Positions 52,773 to 63,740 of a stretch of 64,000 nt of DNA are shown one piece after another. Numbering within the stretch: position 1 is the first letter of the stretch; the number at the start of each line of letters is the position of its first letter. Below the pieces are notes generated by a model. That model saw only the letters and a program-made list of their open reading frames with translations, searched no databases and was not told the DNA's origin. Origin of the DNA: Sphingobium fluviale (GTDB taxonomy: Bacteria; Pseudomonadota; Alphaproteobacteria; Sphingomonadales; Sphingomonadaceae). Position numbers and translations under genes: made by a program. The stretch is from NCBI RefSeq assembly GCF_004122115.1, contig NZ_SBKP01000004.1, positions 124,001 to 188,000 on the forward strand, written 5' to 3'.

Positions 52773-53747
52773 TTGGGCACGCCTTTGCTCACTATTGCAT
52801 TGATGATGGCCCCGGCACGGGCGGACACGAGCATCGGCGGTCCACCGCCAGTGGTGCCAGCACCTCCGCAGGCGACCGCGCCAGCACCGCCCACATCGCC
52901 AGAGGGGCAGGACGTCATCACCGTATCGGCAGAGCGCGGCGCGCCCAAGGAAGATCCGGCGCAGGCGGTCAATCAGCTGAGCTATGAAGCGGTACAGGCG
53001 ATCGACAAGGCGGTGATCGGCCCGGTTGCGCGGGAATATAAGGAAAGCGTGCCGAAAAAGATGCGCAAGAGCGTGCGCAACGTCATCAATAATCTGGATG
53101 AGCCGATTGTTTTCGTGAACTTCCTGCTGCAGTTCAAGGTCGGCAAGGCGGCAGAGACGCTGGCGCGCTTTGGCCTCAATTCCACTGTCGGCCTGGCCGG
53201 GGTGATGGATGTGGCCAAGAAAAAGCCGTTCAATCTGCCCCGCCGGTCCAACGGCCTTGCCGATACCCTGGGCTATTATGGCGTGGGGCCGGGGCCGTAT
53301 CTTTTTCTGCCGCTGATCGGATCGACGACAGTGCGCGATGTGTTCGGCCGAATGTTGGATCTGAGCCTTGTGCCGGTGGTGGCGGGAAAGCCGTTTAACA
53401 CACCATATTATGCCTTGCCCAAAGGCGGCCTGAGCGCGCTGGACGAACGCGCCGAGTTTGACGACGAGCTGAAGGAGATCCGCGAGAGCGGCAATCCCTA
53501 TGCGGCCCAGCGCACGTATTATCTTAACAAGCGCAAGGCGGAGATTCTGGCGCTGCACAGCGAGGAATATCGCATCAGGAAGATGGCGGAGGAAGCCGCA
53601 AAGCAAGCCGCCGATGCCGCTGCCGCCGCTAGCCGGAACGAGGGTGGCGTAAGCGCGCCCTCTGCTCCGGCAGCGCCCGCGCCCGCTGCGGCAGAGCCAG
53701 CGCCTCCTGCGCTCCCTGCGCCAGCGCCACAGCCCACTCAGCCCTGA
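52773..53747 (+). CDS. mlaA: MlaA/VacJ-family outer-membrane lipid-asymmetry protein
   Basis: 324 aa from TTG 52773 with GGAAGG six bases upstream; no ATG fits. MlaA core: IGPVAREYKESVPKKMRKSV, RNVINNLDEPIVFVNFLLQF, FGLNSTVGLAGVMDVA, TLGYYGVGPGPYLFLPLIG. The N-terminal segment is hydrophobic and ends in PARADTS without a lipobox Cys, whereas E. coli MlaA is a lipoprotein; either a plain signal peptide is used or the start is further away. A Pro/Ala-rich tail of about 50 residues (about 275-324) is an extension beyond the family core. The mlaFEDCB genes are not adjacent. It removes mislocalised phospholipids from the outer leaflet. Confidence 0.87.
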   Translation: MGTPLLTIALMMAPARADTSIGGPPPVVPAPPQATAPAPPTSPEGQDVITVSAERGAPKEDPAQAVNQLSYEAVQAIDKAVIGPVAREYKESVPKKMRKSVRNVINNLDEPIVFVNFLLQFKVGKAAETLARFGLNSTVGLAGVMDVAKKKPFNLPRRSNGLADTLGYYGVGPGPYLFLPLIGSTTVRDVFGRMLDLSLVPVVAGKPFNTPYYALPKGGLSALDERAEFDDELKEIRESGNPYAAQRTYYLNKRKAEILALHSEEYRIRKMAEEAAKQAADAAAAASRNEGGVSAPSAPAAPAPAAAEPAPPALPAPAPQPTQP

Positions 53748-53771
53748 CGCCTGCGCCATAGCCAGGCGTCA
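53745..53771. terminator. Bidirectional hairpin formed by two convergent stop codons
   Basis: TGACGCCTG-CGCCATAGC-CAGGCGTCA, a perfect nine-base stem whose ends are the TGA of mlaA (53745-53747) and, on the other strand, the TGA of the chemoreceptor gene (53769-53771). No T-run is present. Confidence 0.65.
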
Positions 53772-55559
53772 CGCCGCGTGCGCTATCCCGCCTGCCGAGC
53801 GAAAGGCGCGGCTGGTGAGGGGCACGTCGTTGTTCGGCATGTCGATCTGGAAATTGCCCACCAGCTTGGCGAGAGATTCCGCCTCGCCCGCGAGGTTGCG
53901 GGCAGAGGCGGTCGATTGCTCGACCATCGCGGCGTTTTGCTGCGTCATCTGGTCCATCTCGCCGACGGCAGTGTTGACCTGAACCAGCACCAGCGATTCC
54001 TCCTCTACCGAGCCTGCGATATTGCGCACCAGCTTGGTGATCTCGCTCACCCGCTCGACGATATGATCCAGCGTTTCGCCCGCCTGCCCCACCAGGCGCA
54101 CGCCATTCTCCACCTGCTGCGCGGAGGAGGTGATGAGCTTTTTCACATCGTTGGCGGCGTCTGCCGTGCGTTGGGCAAGGCCGCGCACTTCGGCGGCGAC
54201 GACGGCGAAGCCATCGCCCGCATCGCCCGCACGCGCCGCCTCTACCGCTGCGTTCAGCGCGAGAAGGTTGGTCTGGAACGCGACATTGTCGATCAATGCG
54301 ATGATCTGGCTGATCTGTTTCGAGCTGTTCTCGATCTCGTCCATCGCGGCGATGGCATCATGCACGATCCGACCGCCCTGCTCGGCGGCGTCGTGCGCAT
54401 CCTGCACCGCGCTGTTGGCCTCCTTGGCGGCATCGGCGGTTTCGCGCACCGAGCCGGTGGCGGTGGTCATCGAGGCGGAGGTTTGCTCCAGCGCGGCGGC
54501 CTGTTGCTCGGTGCGGATCGACAGGTCGTTTGAGGCCTGCGCGATCTCGCCGGTGCCAAGACGGATGGCCTGCGAGGCTTCCGAAACGGCGCGCAGGGCG
54601 CTGCCCATCGCGGTGAGGGCAGAGTTGAAGTCCTGCCGCAGCTCTTCGTACTGGCCCTCGAACTGGTCCTCTATGCGATAGCTGACATCGCCGTTGGCGA
54701 GGTGGCGCAGCGCGATGGACAGCGCATCGATGATGCGGGTGCGCTCGGCCTGTTGCTGGCGGCCCAGCTCTTCCAGCGCGCGCTTGTCTACTTCCGCCTG
54801 ACGGAAGTTGACGAGGGCACGGGCGACATCGCCCATCTCGTCGGAGCGCGTGTCGCCCTCGATCGCCACAGAGAGATCGCCGTTCACCATCGCGCGCATC
54901 GTCTCCGCCGTGCGGGCCAGCGGGGCGGAGACGCGGGTGAGCATCATCCATGCGAAGGCGCCGACGCCTGCGAGTATCATAACGCCAAGGATGCTGAGCA
55001 CCAGAATGACGCTGCTGAGGGTGTCTTTGCCCTGCTGCTCGATTTCACTTGTCGCGGCGTTCAGTTCGGTCACGACATTGTCCATCGTGGCGCGATGCTG
55101 GCGGTAATGCGGCGCCATCAGCTTGTCGTGCACGTGGCGCGCGGCAGCTATGTCACCGCGGCGCAGGGTGGGGATCAGCTGCTGCTCCGCAATAGCGAAC
55201 ACCTTATCCGATTCGGCAAGCGCGGCGTTGAGCTCTTGGCGCATCTTCGATGGCAGCTCCTGCGCCAACCAGTAGCGTTTGCGCTCCTCATATTCGGTTT
55301 TCAGCGTGCCGATATTGTCGATATGGAAGTTCATGCGGTCCGGCTCGTCGATCGCCAGCGTCATTTCCAGATAGGGGCGTACGATGAACAGCGGCGGGGG
55401 CATCGCATCTCCGCCCAATTGCAGGAACTTGCGTTGCTCGGTTTCCAGCGGACCGCCGAGGCGGATCATGTTAATGTCTCTCACCGCGACGATGCCGCCA
55501 ATGGTGAGGAGAAGAATCAGCGCCAGCGCGCTCAGTTGGATAAGCTTGCGAATGGTCAT
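53769..55559 (-). CDS. Methyl-accepting chemotaxis protein with HAMP domain
   Basis: 596 aa from ATG 55559 (AGGAA upstream), since the frame before it spans the predicted promoter. TM1 at about 7-27, a helical periplasmic sensor of the four-helix type (about 28-185, RKRYWLAQELPSKMRQELNA), TM2 near 190-210, and HAMP with APLARTAETMRAMVNGDLSV. The long signalling domain has NLLALNAAVEAARAGDAGDG and FAVVAAEVRGLAQRTADAA, and SLVLVQVNTAVGEMDQMTQQ. The end lacks NWETF. The gene carries the flagellar-type TGCCC-N11-TATAAT element, tying it to the flagellar regulon although it lies 17 kb away. Confidence 0.92.
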   Translation of the reverse strand: MTIRKLIQLSALALILLLTIGGIVAVRDINMIRLGGPLETEQRKFLQLGGDAMPPPLFIVRPYLEMTLAIDEPDRMNFHIDNIGTLKTEYEERKRYWLAQELPSKMRQELNAALAESDKVFAIAEQQLIPTLRRGDIAAARHVHDKLMAPHYRQHRATMDNVVTELNAATSEIEQQGKDTLSSVILVLSILGVMILAGVGAFAWMMLTRVSAPLARTAETMRAMVNGDLSVAIEGDTRSDEMGDVARALVNFRQAEVDKRALEELGRQQQAERTRIIDALSIALRHLANGDVSYRIEDQFEGQYEELRQDFNSALTAMGSALRAVSEASQAIRLGTGEIAQASNDLSIRTEQQAAALEQTSASMTTATGSVRETADAAKEANSAVQDAHDAAEQGGRIVHDAIAAMDEIENSSKQISQIIALIDNVAFQTNLLALNAAVEAARAGDAGDGFAVVAAEVRGLAQRTADAANDVKKLITSSAQQVENGVRLVGQAGETLDHIVERVSEITKLVRNIAGSVEEESLVLVQVNTAVGEMDQMTQQNAAMVEQSTASARNLAGEAESLAKLVGNFQIDMPNNDVPLTSRAFRSAGGIAHAA

Positions 55560-55592
55560 GCCCAAGTTCCTGAGAGAGTGTCCTTGAGGGGC

Positions 55593-55614
55593 ATTATAGG
55601 AAGGGCGGGGGGCA
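55593..55614 (-). promoter_or_regulatory. Candidate flagellar-type promoter of a chemoreceptor gene
   Basis: Minus strand: TGCCC, CCCGCCCTTCC (11 bases, no A), TATAAT. Predicted start about 27 bases before the ATG at 55559. It is the closest match to the fliF element. Confidence 0.6.
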
Positions 55615-55676
55615 GACGGTTTTAAGGTTAATGTTTTATGCAAAGCAGGGTGGAGGCGTTGTTCCCGCCTGCGCGC

Positions 55677-55705
55677 TTGACCGCAACCGGAGGCACCGTT
55701 ATAGG
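55677..55705 (+). promoter_or_regulatory. Promoter of the str operon
   Basis: TTGACC, 17 bases, TATAGG: a good -35/-10 pair with ideal spacing in the only intergenic region before rpsL. It would give a leader of about 215 bases. Confidence 0.65.
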
Positions 55706-55929
55706 GCGCGCTGCCTCGCGGCCAGTAGTTGGGGATTCTCGCCCGTCCGTTTCGCGGATTTGCGCAGTTCCGAAGTGCCGATTGCGGGTCATAGATAAAG
55801 AGCTGAACATTGCCGGCTTGTCTTGCAGGTCCAGGGGGTCATTGGCCGCCGGGGCCGTTGCTGTCGTGATAAACCACAGCGGCAACAAGGGACGGGTGCG
55901 GTAAAGTAACTGAGAAGGTGAAGGGCTTC
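55706..55929 (+). other. Leader of rpsL with a stem-loop
   Basis: About 220 untranslated bases. A near-perfect hairpin (55857-55886, 12-base arms with one mismatch and two wobbles, loop ATAAAC) stands about 45 bases before the rpsL ATG. Short frames on both strands here show no protein-like features. The stem may serve in ribosomal-protein feedback. Confidence 0.45.
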
Positions 55930-56301
55930 ATGCCAACGATTAACCAACTGGTCCGCAAGGGCCGCGAGCCGCAGAAGGCCAAGAGCAAGGTCCCTGCGAT
56001 GGAAGCGAACCCGCAAAAGCGCGGCGTTTGCACCCGTGTCTATACCACGACCCCGAAAAAGCCGAACTCGGCGCTCCGCAAGGTTGCCAAGGTGCGCCTG
56101 ACCAACCAGCGCGAGGTCATCACCTATATTCCGGGTGAAGGCCACAACCTGCAGGAGCACAGCGTCGTGCTGATCCGCGGCGGCCGTGTGCGCGACCTTC
56201 CCGGTGTGCGCTATCATGTGCTGCGCGGCGTGCTCGATACGCAGGGCGTCAAGGATCGCAAGCAGAGCCGTTCGAAGTACGGCGCGAAGCGTCCGAAGTA
56301 A
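55930..56301 (+). CDS. rpsL: 30S ribosomal protein S12
   Basis: 123 aa from ATG 55930 (GAAGGTGAAGGG upstream); four in-frame codons before it are not needed. [35 protein letters not shown] and [19 protein letters not shown] are invariant S12 stretches. Lys43 (in PKKPNS) and Lys88 (VRDLPG region), where streptomycin resistance arises, look wild type. First gene of the str operon. Confidence 0.97.
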   Translation: MPTINQLVRKGREPQKAKSKVPAMEANPQKRGVCTRVYTTTPKKPNSALRKVAKVRLTNQREVITYIPGEGHNLQEHSVVLIRGGRVRDLPGVRYHVLRGVLDTQGVKDRKQSRSKYGAKRPK

Positions 56302-56319
56302 GGCAGGGGAGAACACACT

Positions 56320-56790
56320 ATGTCACGTCGTCGTCGCCCCGAAAAGCGCATCATCCTGCCCGATCCCAAGTATAAGGATCAGGTGCTTTCCAAGTTCATG
56401 AACAGCGTGATGCTGGACGGCAAGAAGGCCGTTGCGGAGCAGATCGTCTATGGCGCGCTGGAGTCTGTCGAGGCCAAGGCCAAGAAAGACCCGATCCAGA
56501 TGTTCCATGACGCACTGAACAACGTCAAGCCGGGCATCGAGGTCCGCAGCCGCCGTGTCGGTGGCGCCACCTATCAGGTTCCTGTCGAGGTGCGCCCTGA
56601 GCGCGCCCAGGCGCTCGCCATCCGCTGGCTGATCACCGCCGCGCGCGGCCGCAGCGAAACCACAATGGCCGCCCGTCTTTCGGGTGAGCTGATGGATGCC
56701 GCCAACAACCGTGGCAACGCGGTCAAAAAGCGCGAAGATACCCACCGCATGGCAGAGGCGAACCGCGCCTTCTCGCACTATCGCTGGTAA
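56320..56790 (+). CDS. rpsG: 30S ribosomal protein S7
   Basis: 156 aa, 18 bases after rps[61 protein letters not shown] and the end RAFSHYRW are characteristic. It nucleates assembly of the 30S head and is the translational repressor of the str operon in other bacteria. Confidence 0.97.
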   Translation: MSRRRRPEKRIILPDPKYKDQVLSKFMNSVMLDGKKAVAEQIVYGALESVEAKAKKDPIQMFHDALNNVKPGIEVRSRRVGGATYQVPVEVRPERAQALAIRWLITAARGRSETTMAARLSGELMDAANNRGNAVKKREDTHRMAEANRAFSHYRW

Positions 56791-56875
56791 ATTGTCCGGG
56801 CGGCCGGGGCAGCATGCTCCGGCCTCCTTTTGCATATAACCCAACCCGCCGCACCCGGCACACGGAGTAAGCATC

Positions 56876-58948
<2,073 letters not shown>

Positions 58949-58953
58949 TTTCT

Positions 58954-58993
58954 GCAGCCAACTGGCGGGGGAAAATTCCCCGCCAAAAGCTGC
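58954..58993 (+). other. Stem-loop between fusA and tuf
   Basis: An inner stem TGGCGGGG/CCCCGCCA with loop GAAAATT is enclosed by a short outer GCAGC/GCTGC stem, starting six bases past the fusA stop. No T-run, so it is more likely a processing or stability element than a terminator. It may set the fusA:tuf ratio. Confidence 0.5.
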
Positions 58994-59090
58994 AATACGG
59001 GCTGGCATTATCGTAATTTGCTGCTATGAGCGCCACTTCGCGAGGCGCCTCCAGGCAGTCGAAGCAGATTTGGACAAGAAGAGGTAGGAA

Positions 59091-60281
59091 ATGGCTAAGG
59101 CTAAATTTGAGCGGACCAAGCCGCACTGCAACATCGGCACCATCGGTCACGTTGACCATGGCAAGACCTCGCTGACCGCAGCGATCACCAAGGTGCTCGC
59201 CGAGACCGGCGGCGCGACCTTCACCAGCTATGACAACATCGACAAGGCGCCCGAAGAGCGCGAGCGCGGCATCACCATCTCGACCGCGCACGTCGAGTAT
59301 GAGACCGAAGCGCGCCACTATGCGCACGTCGATTGCCCTGGTCACGCCGACTATGTGAAGAACATGATCACCGGCGCGGCGCAGATGGACGGCGCGATCC
59401 TCGTCGTTTCCGCGACCGACGGCCCGATGCCGCAGACCCGCGAGCACATCCTGCTCGCCAAGCAGGTCGGCGTTCCCCAGCTCGTCGTGTTCATGAACAA
59501 GGTTGACCTTGTTGATGACGCCGAAATTCTGGAGCTGGTTGAACTGGAAATCCGCGAGCTGCTGTCTTCCTATGATTTTGACGGCGACAATATTCCGATC
59601 ATCGCCGGTTCGGCTGTTGCCGCCCTTCAGGACAAGACCCCTGAAATCGGCCACGACGCGATCCTGAAGCTGATGCAGGCCGTTGACACCTGGATCCCGC
59701 AGCCGGAGCGCCCGGTTGACAAGCCGTTCCTGATGCCGATCGAGGACGTGTTCTCGATCTCTGGCCGCGGTACGGTTGTGACCGGCCGTGTCGAGACTGG
59801 CATCGTCAAGGTGGGCGAGGAAGTCGAGATCGTCGGCATCAAGGACACCAAGAAGACCGTCGTCACAGGCGTTGAAATGTTCCGCAAGCTGCTCGACGAG
59901 GGCCGTGCGGGCGACAACATCGGCGCGCTGATCCGTGGCGTGGGCCGTGAAGAGGTTGAGCGCGGCCAGGTGCTGTGCAAGCCCGGCTCGATCACTCCGC
60001 ACACCGAGTTTGACGCCGAAGTCTATGTGCTGTCGAAGGAAGAAGGCGGCCGTCACACGCCGTTCTTCGCGAACTATCGTCCGCAGTTCTACTTCCGCAC
60101 CACCGACGTCACCGGCGAGGTTATCCTCCCCGCCGGCACCGAGATGGTGATGCCCGGCGACAATGTGAAGCTCGGCGTGAAGCTGATCGCCCCGATCGCG
60201 ATGGATGCGGGTCTCCGCTTCGCAATTCGTGAAGGCGGCCGCACCGTCGGCGCAGGGGTTGTCGGAACGATCTCTAAGTAA
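59091..60281 (+). CDS. tuf: Elongation factor Tu
   Basis: 396 aa, standard. [48 protein letters not shown] and the C-terminal [23 protein letters not shown] precedes the ATG by about five bases. Delivers aminoacyl-tRNA. Single copy in the window; a second tuf elsewhere cannot be excluded. Confidence 0.98.
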   Translation: MAKAKFERTKPHCNIGTIGHVDHGKTSLTAAITKVLAETGGATFTSYDNIDKAPEERERGITISTAHVEYETEARHYAHVDCPGHADYVKNMITGAAQMDGAILVVSATDGPMPQTREHILLAKQVGVPQLVVFMNKVDLVDDAEILELVELEIRELLSSYDFDGDNIPIIAGSAVAALQDKTPEIGHDAILKLMQAVDTWIPQPERPVDKPFLMPIEDVFSISGRGTVVTGRVETGIVKVGEEVEIVGIKDTKKTVVTGVEMFRKLLDEGRAGDNIGALIRGVGREEVERGQVLCKPGSITPHTEFDAEVYVLSKEEGGRHTPFFANYRPQFYFRTTDVTGEVILPAGTEMVMPGDNVKLGVKLIAPIAMDAGLRFAIREGGRTVGAGVVGTISK

Positions 60282-60292
60282 TATAGGCACCG

Positions 60293-60332
60293 GACCGCGC
60301 GGGTCGTCTGATTCGCGCGGTCTGATTTTTTC
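60293..60332 (+). terminator. Terminator between the str and S10 units
   Basis: GACCGCGCG / CGCGCGGTC nine-base stem, 12-base loop, then TGATTTTTTC. It starts 11 bases past the tuf stop and only 27 bases separate it from the rpsJ start, so some read-through or a promoter within tuf must feed rpsJ. Confidence 0.75.
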
Positions 60333-60359
60333 TGGCTCTTTCGCATCGGTAAGTTGGAC

Positions 60360-60671
60360 ATGGAAACGCAGAATATCCGTATTCGCCTCAAGGCATTCGA
60401 CCATCGTGTGCTCGATCAGGCGACCGGCGACATCGCCGACACGGCGCGCCGCACGGGCGCCCTTATTCGCGGTCCCATTCCGCTGCCGACGCGCATCGAA
60501 AAGTTCACGGTCAACCGTGGGCCGCACGTTGACAAGAAGAGCCGCGAGCAGTTCGAGGTTCGCACTTACAAGCGCATGCTTGACATTGTGCAGCCGACGC
60601 CGCAGACGGTCGACGCGCTGATGAAGCTCGATCTGGCTGCCGGCGTGAACGTCGAGATCAAACTGGCCTGA
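60360..60671 (+). CDS. rpsJ: 30S ribosomal protein S10
   Basis: 103 aa from ATG 60360 (a TTG two codons earlier is possible). [60 protein letters not shown]. Also known as NusE in transcription antitermination. First gene of the S10 operon, but separated from rplC by a 237-base structured region. Confidence 0.97.
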   Translation: METQNIRIRLKAFDHRVLDQATGDIADTARRTGALIRGPIPLPTRIEKFTVNRGPHVDKKSREQFEVRTYKRMLDIVQPTPQTVDALMKLDLAAGVNVEIKLA

Positions 60672-60734
60672 TGGCCGCGCGCGAGGCGCTCCTCGGAGTG
60701 GCCTCGCATTGATATTGGGATACCGCCGGATTTA

Positions 60735-60844
60735 TCCGGGCTGCGTCCCCCGTCGCTTTCCTCTTGAGGAAGGCATCCAGCCCGGACGGGGACCACGCAT
60801 ATTTTTGGGTTGGCCGCTTGCGGATGTCCGCCAAGCGGTTTTTT
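60735..60844 (+). promoter_or_regulatory. Structured leader with attenuator before rplC
   Basis: A long stem-loop (TCCGGGCTG 60735-60743 with CAGCCCGGA 60778-60786, plus an inner CTTTCCTC/GAGGAAGG stem) is followed by a terminator-type hairpin (60814-60838, CCGCTTG-CGG paired with CCG-C-CAAGCGG) and TTTTTT at 60839-60844. This is the layout of an attenuation leader, 65 bases before rplC. In E. coli the L4-controlled attenuator lies before rpsJ; here a similar device would sit after rpsJ. Confidence 0.6.
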
Positions 60845-60908
60845 CGTTGGATACGCCCGCTGGCGCGCTTTTTGGTGCAAACGCGGGCCTCTATTGGAGG
60901 ACAAGATC

Positions 60909-61673
60909 ATGCGCACTGGCGTGATCGCGAAGAAAGTCGGGATGACCCGCCTCTTCAACGAGGACGGACGGCACGTGCCGGTTACCGTTCTTGCTCTGGA
61001 GGGCAACCAGGTCATTTCGCGCCGCGAGATTGATAGGGACGGCTATGTGGCTGTCCAGTTGGGTGCAGGCGTTGCCAAGGCGAAGAATGTCGCCAAGCCG
61101 CAGCGTGAGCAGTTTGCCAAGGCTGAAGTGGAACTGAAGGCGCAGATCGCCGAGTTCCGCGTCGCCGAAGATGCGCTGCTCGATGTCGGCGCGGAAATCG
61201 CCGCCGATCATTTCATCGCGGGCCAGCTCGTCGATGTGACCGGCCACACGCAGGGCAAGGGCTTTGCCGGTGCGATGAAGCGCTGGGGCTTCGGAGGCAT
61301 GCGCGCCACTCACGGTGTGTCCATCTCTCACCGTGCGCACGGTTCGACGGGTAATCGTCAGGATCCGGGCCGCGTGTTCAAGAACAAGAAAATGGCGGGC
61401 CACATGGGTGATCGCCAGCGCACGCAGCAGAACCTCGAAATCGTCCGCACGGATGTCGAGCGCGGTCTGCTGTTCGTGAAGGGCAGCGTTCCCGGCTCGA
61501 AGGGCACGTGGCTGCTGGTCAAGGATGCGGTCAAGGTGCCGCGCCCGGCCGAAGTGCCCTATCCCGCCAGCTTGCGCCAAGCTGCGAATTCCAACGAGGC
61601 CGCTCCGGCTGCTGCTGACACGCCCGCCGAGGATGTCGCCGCTGTGGAAGCGACCGAAGGCCAGGAGGGCTAA
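60909..61673 (+). CDS. rplC: 50S ribosomal protein L3
   Basis: 254 aa from ATG 60909 (TTGGAGGA upstream; the longer frame covers the leader). [40 protein letters not shown] and [20 protein letters not shown] are conserved L3 stretches. A C-terminal Ala/Glu-rich acidic tail of about 30 residues (from [15 protein letters not shown]) extends beyond the usual end near 210-220. Confidence 0.97.
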   Translation: MRTGVIAKKVGMTRLFNEDGRHVPVTVLALEGNQVISRREIDRDGYVAVQLGAGVAKAKNVAKPQREQFAKAEVELKAQIAEFRVAEDALLDVGAEIAADHFIAGQLVDVTGHTQGKGFAGAMKRWGFGGMRATHGVSISHRAHGSTGNRQDPGRVFKNKKMAGHMGDRQRTQQNLEIVRTDVERGLLFVKGSVPGSKGTWLLVKDAVKVPRPAEVPYPASLRQAANSNEAAPAAADTPAEDVAAVEATEGQEG

Positions 61674-61676
61674 GCC

Positions 61677-62300
61677 ATGAAGGTAGACGTCAAAACCCTG
61701 GACGCCGCCAAGGCCGGTGATGTCGAGCTGAACGATGCCGTATTCGGCCTCGAACCGCGCGCGGACATTCTGCACCGCGTCGTGACCTGGCAGCTCGAAA
61801 AGCGCCGTGGCACCGCCCGTGGCGCGCGTGAGCGCTCTGATGTGGCGCGCACCGGCAAGAAGTTCGGTCGCCAGAAGGGCGGCGGTGTGGCACGTCACGG
61901 CGATCGCCGCGCCCCGATCTTCATCGGCGGCGGCAAGGCCCACGGCCCCCGCGTTCGGGATTTCAACCCGTCGCTCAACAAGAAGATCCGCGCGCTTGGC
62001 CTCAAGATGGCGCTGTCATCCAAGATCAAGACCGGCACGCTGTTCGTGATCGACAATTTGGATGTTGCCGAGGGCAAGACCAAGGTTCTTGCCGGTCAGC
62101 TTGAGAAGCTGGGCTTCGGACGCGCGCTGTTCATTGATGGCGATGCCATCAACGTCAGCTTCGCCAAGGCATCGTCCAACCTCGTGGGCATCAACGTGCT
62201 GCCCGCCGTTGGCGCCAATGTGTATGACATTCTGCGTGCGGATACGCTGGTTTTGACCCGCGCCGCCGTGGAAAAGCTGGAGGCTCGTTTCAATGGCTAA
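61677..62300 (+). CDS. rplD: 50S ribosomal protein L4
   Basis: 207 aa, three bases after rpl[41 protein letters not shown] and [20 protein letters not shown] form the extended loop of L4. In many bacteria L4 represses its own operon, and the structured leader before rplC is a possible target. Overlaps rplW by eight bases. Confidence 0.97.
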   Translation: MKVDVKTLDAAKAGDVELNDAVFGLEPRADILHRVVTWQLEKRRGTARGARERSDVARTGKKFGRQKGGGVARHGDRRAPIFIGGGKAHGPRVRDFNPSLNKKIRALGLKMALSSKIKTGTLFVIDNLDVAEGKTKVLAGQLEKLGFGRALFIDGDAINVSFAKASSNLVGINVLPAVGANVYDILRADTLVLTRAAVEKLEARFNG

Positions 62301-62607
62301 GACCACAGCCCCCGCCGCGACCCTGCGTCATTACGACGTCGTGCTCGCCCCGCACATCACCGAGAAGGCGACGCTGCTTTCCGAGAACAACGCAGTGGTC
62401 TTCAAAGTGGCGAAGGATGCGTCCAAGCCGGAGATCAAGGCCGCTGTCGAGGCGCTCTTTGGTGTGAAGGTCAAGGGCGTCAACACCCTCGTCCAGAAGG
62501 GCAAGACCAAGCGCTGGAAGGGCAAGCCCTACACGCGCAGCGACTTCAAGAAGGCGATCGTCACGCTGGCCGAAGGCCAGTCGATTGACGTGACCAGCAC
62601 GATCTGA
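62293..62607 (+). CDS. rplW: 50S ribosomal protein L23
   Basis: 104 aa. [40 protein letters not shown] and [20 protein letters not shown] are typical. L23 lies at the tunnel exit and docks trigger factor and SRP. Confidence 0.96.
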   Translation: MAKTTAPAATLRHYDVVLAPHITEKATLLSENNAVVFKVAKDASKPEIKAAVEALFGVKVKGVNTLVQKGKTKRWKGKPYTRSDFKKAIVTLAEGQSIDVTSTI

Positions 62608-62621
62608 GCTGAGGACGGACA

Positions 62622-63458
62622 ATGGCACTCAAGCATTACAATCCGACCAGCCCGGCCCAGCGCGGCCTGATCCTGGTCGACAAGTCTCACCTGCACAAGG
62701 GCAAGCCCGTCAAGGCGCTGACCGAAGGCAAGCGCAAGACCGGCGGCCGCAACAACAAGGGCCATGTGACCTCGCGCGGTATCGCCGGCGGCCACAAGCA
62801 GCGCTATCGCATCATCGATTTCAAGCGCCGCAAGTGGGACATGGAAGGCACGGTCGAGCGTCTGGAATATGACCCCAACCGTACCGCCTTCATCGCGCTC
62901 GTTTCCTACGCGGACGGCGAACAGGCCTATATCCTCGCGCCGCAGCGCCTCGCCGCTGGCGACAAGGTGATCGCCGCGAAGAAGACCGACGTGAAGCCGG
63001 GCAACGCGATGGAACTGGGCCAGATGCCGGTCGGCACCATCATCCACAATGTGGAGATGAAGCCCGGCAAGGGCGGCCAGCTCGCCCGTTCGGCAGGCAC
63101 CTATGCACAGCTCGTCGGCCGTGATCGCGGCATGGTGATGGTGCGTCTGAACTCTGGCGAACAGCGCTATATCCGCTCTGACTGCATGGGCACGGTGGGC
63201 GCGGTTTCGAACCCCGATAACGCCAACACTAATCTGGCGAAGGCCGGCCGCAACCGCTGGCTGGGCAAGCGCCCGCTGACACGCGGCGTCGCCAAGAACC
63301 CGGTCGATCACCCGCATGGCGGTGGTGAAGGCCGGACCTCCGGCGGTCGCCATCCGGTGACGCCGTGGGGCAAGCCGACCAAGGGTGCGCGCACCCGCCA
63401 CAACAAGGCGACCGACAAGTTCATCATCCGGTCGCGTCACGCGAAGAAGAAGAGGTAA
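62622..63458 (+). CDS. rplB: 50S ribosomal protein L2
   Basis: 278 aa. [40 protein letters not shown] and the near-universal [20 protein letters not shown] close to the peptidyl transferase centre (His in HPHGG). It follows rplW by 14 bases and precedes rpsS by three. Confidence 0.97.
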   Translation: MALKHYNPTSPAQRGLILVDKSHLHKGKPVKALTEGKRKTGGRNNKGHVTSRGIAGGHKQRYRIIDFKRRKWDMEGTVERLEYDPNRTAFIALVSYADGEQAYILAPQRLAAGDKVIAAKKTDVKPGNAMELGQMPVGTIIHNVEMKPGKGGQLARSAGTYAQLVGRDRGMVMVRLNSGEQRYIRSDCMGTVGAVSNPDNANTNLAKAGRNRWLGKRPLTRGVAKNPVDHPHGGGEGRTSGGRHPVTPWGKPTKGARTRHNKATDKFIIRSRHAKKKR

Positions 63459-63461
63459 GCG

Positions 63462-63740
63462 ATGGCTCGTTCCGTCTGGAAGGGTCCGTTTGTGGACCTG
63501 CATCTGCTGAAAAAGGCAGAGTCTGCTCAGGATGCGGGTGGCAAGGGTGGCCCGATCAAGACCTGGTCGCGTCGCTCGACCATCCTGCCGCAGTTCGTTG
63601 GGCTGACGTTCAACGTCTACAACGGCAAGAAGCATATCCCTGTCTCGGTCAACGAAGACATGGTGGGCCACAAGCTGGGCGAGTTCGCGCCGACGCGCAC
63701 CTTCCCCGGCCACGCCGCTGACAAGAAGGGCAAGCGCTGA
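63462..63740 (+). CDS. rpsS: 30S ribosomal protein S19
   Basis: 92 aa. [40 protein letters not shown] and [20 protein letters not shown] are typical. The last base of its TGA is the first base of the rplV ATG (TGATG). Confidence 0.97.
   Translation: MARSVWKGPFVDLHLLKKAESAQDAGGKGGPIKTWSRRSTILPQFVGLTFNVYNGKKHIPVSVNEDMVGHKLGEFAPTRTFPGHAADKKGKR

Noticed and set aside
55638..55904. 88-codon plus-strand frame before rpsL
   Set aside because: It overlaps the str promoter and leader hairpin and has no ribosome-binding site or family resemblance.
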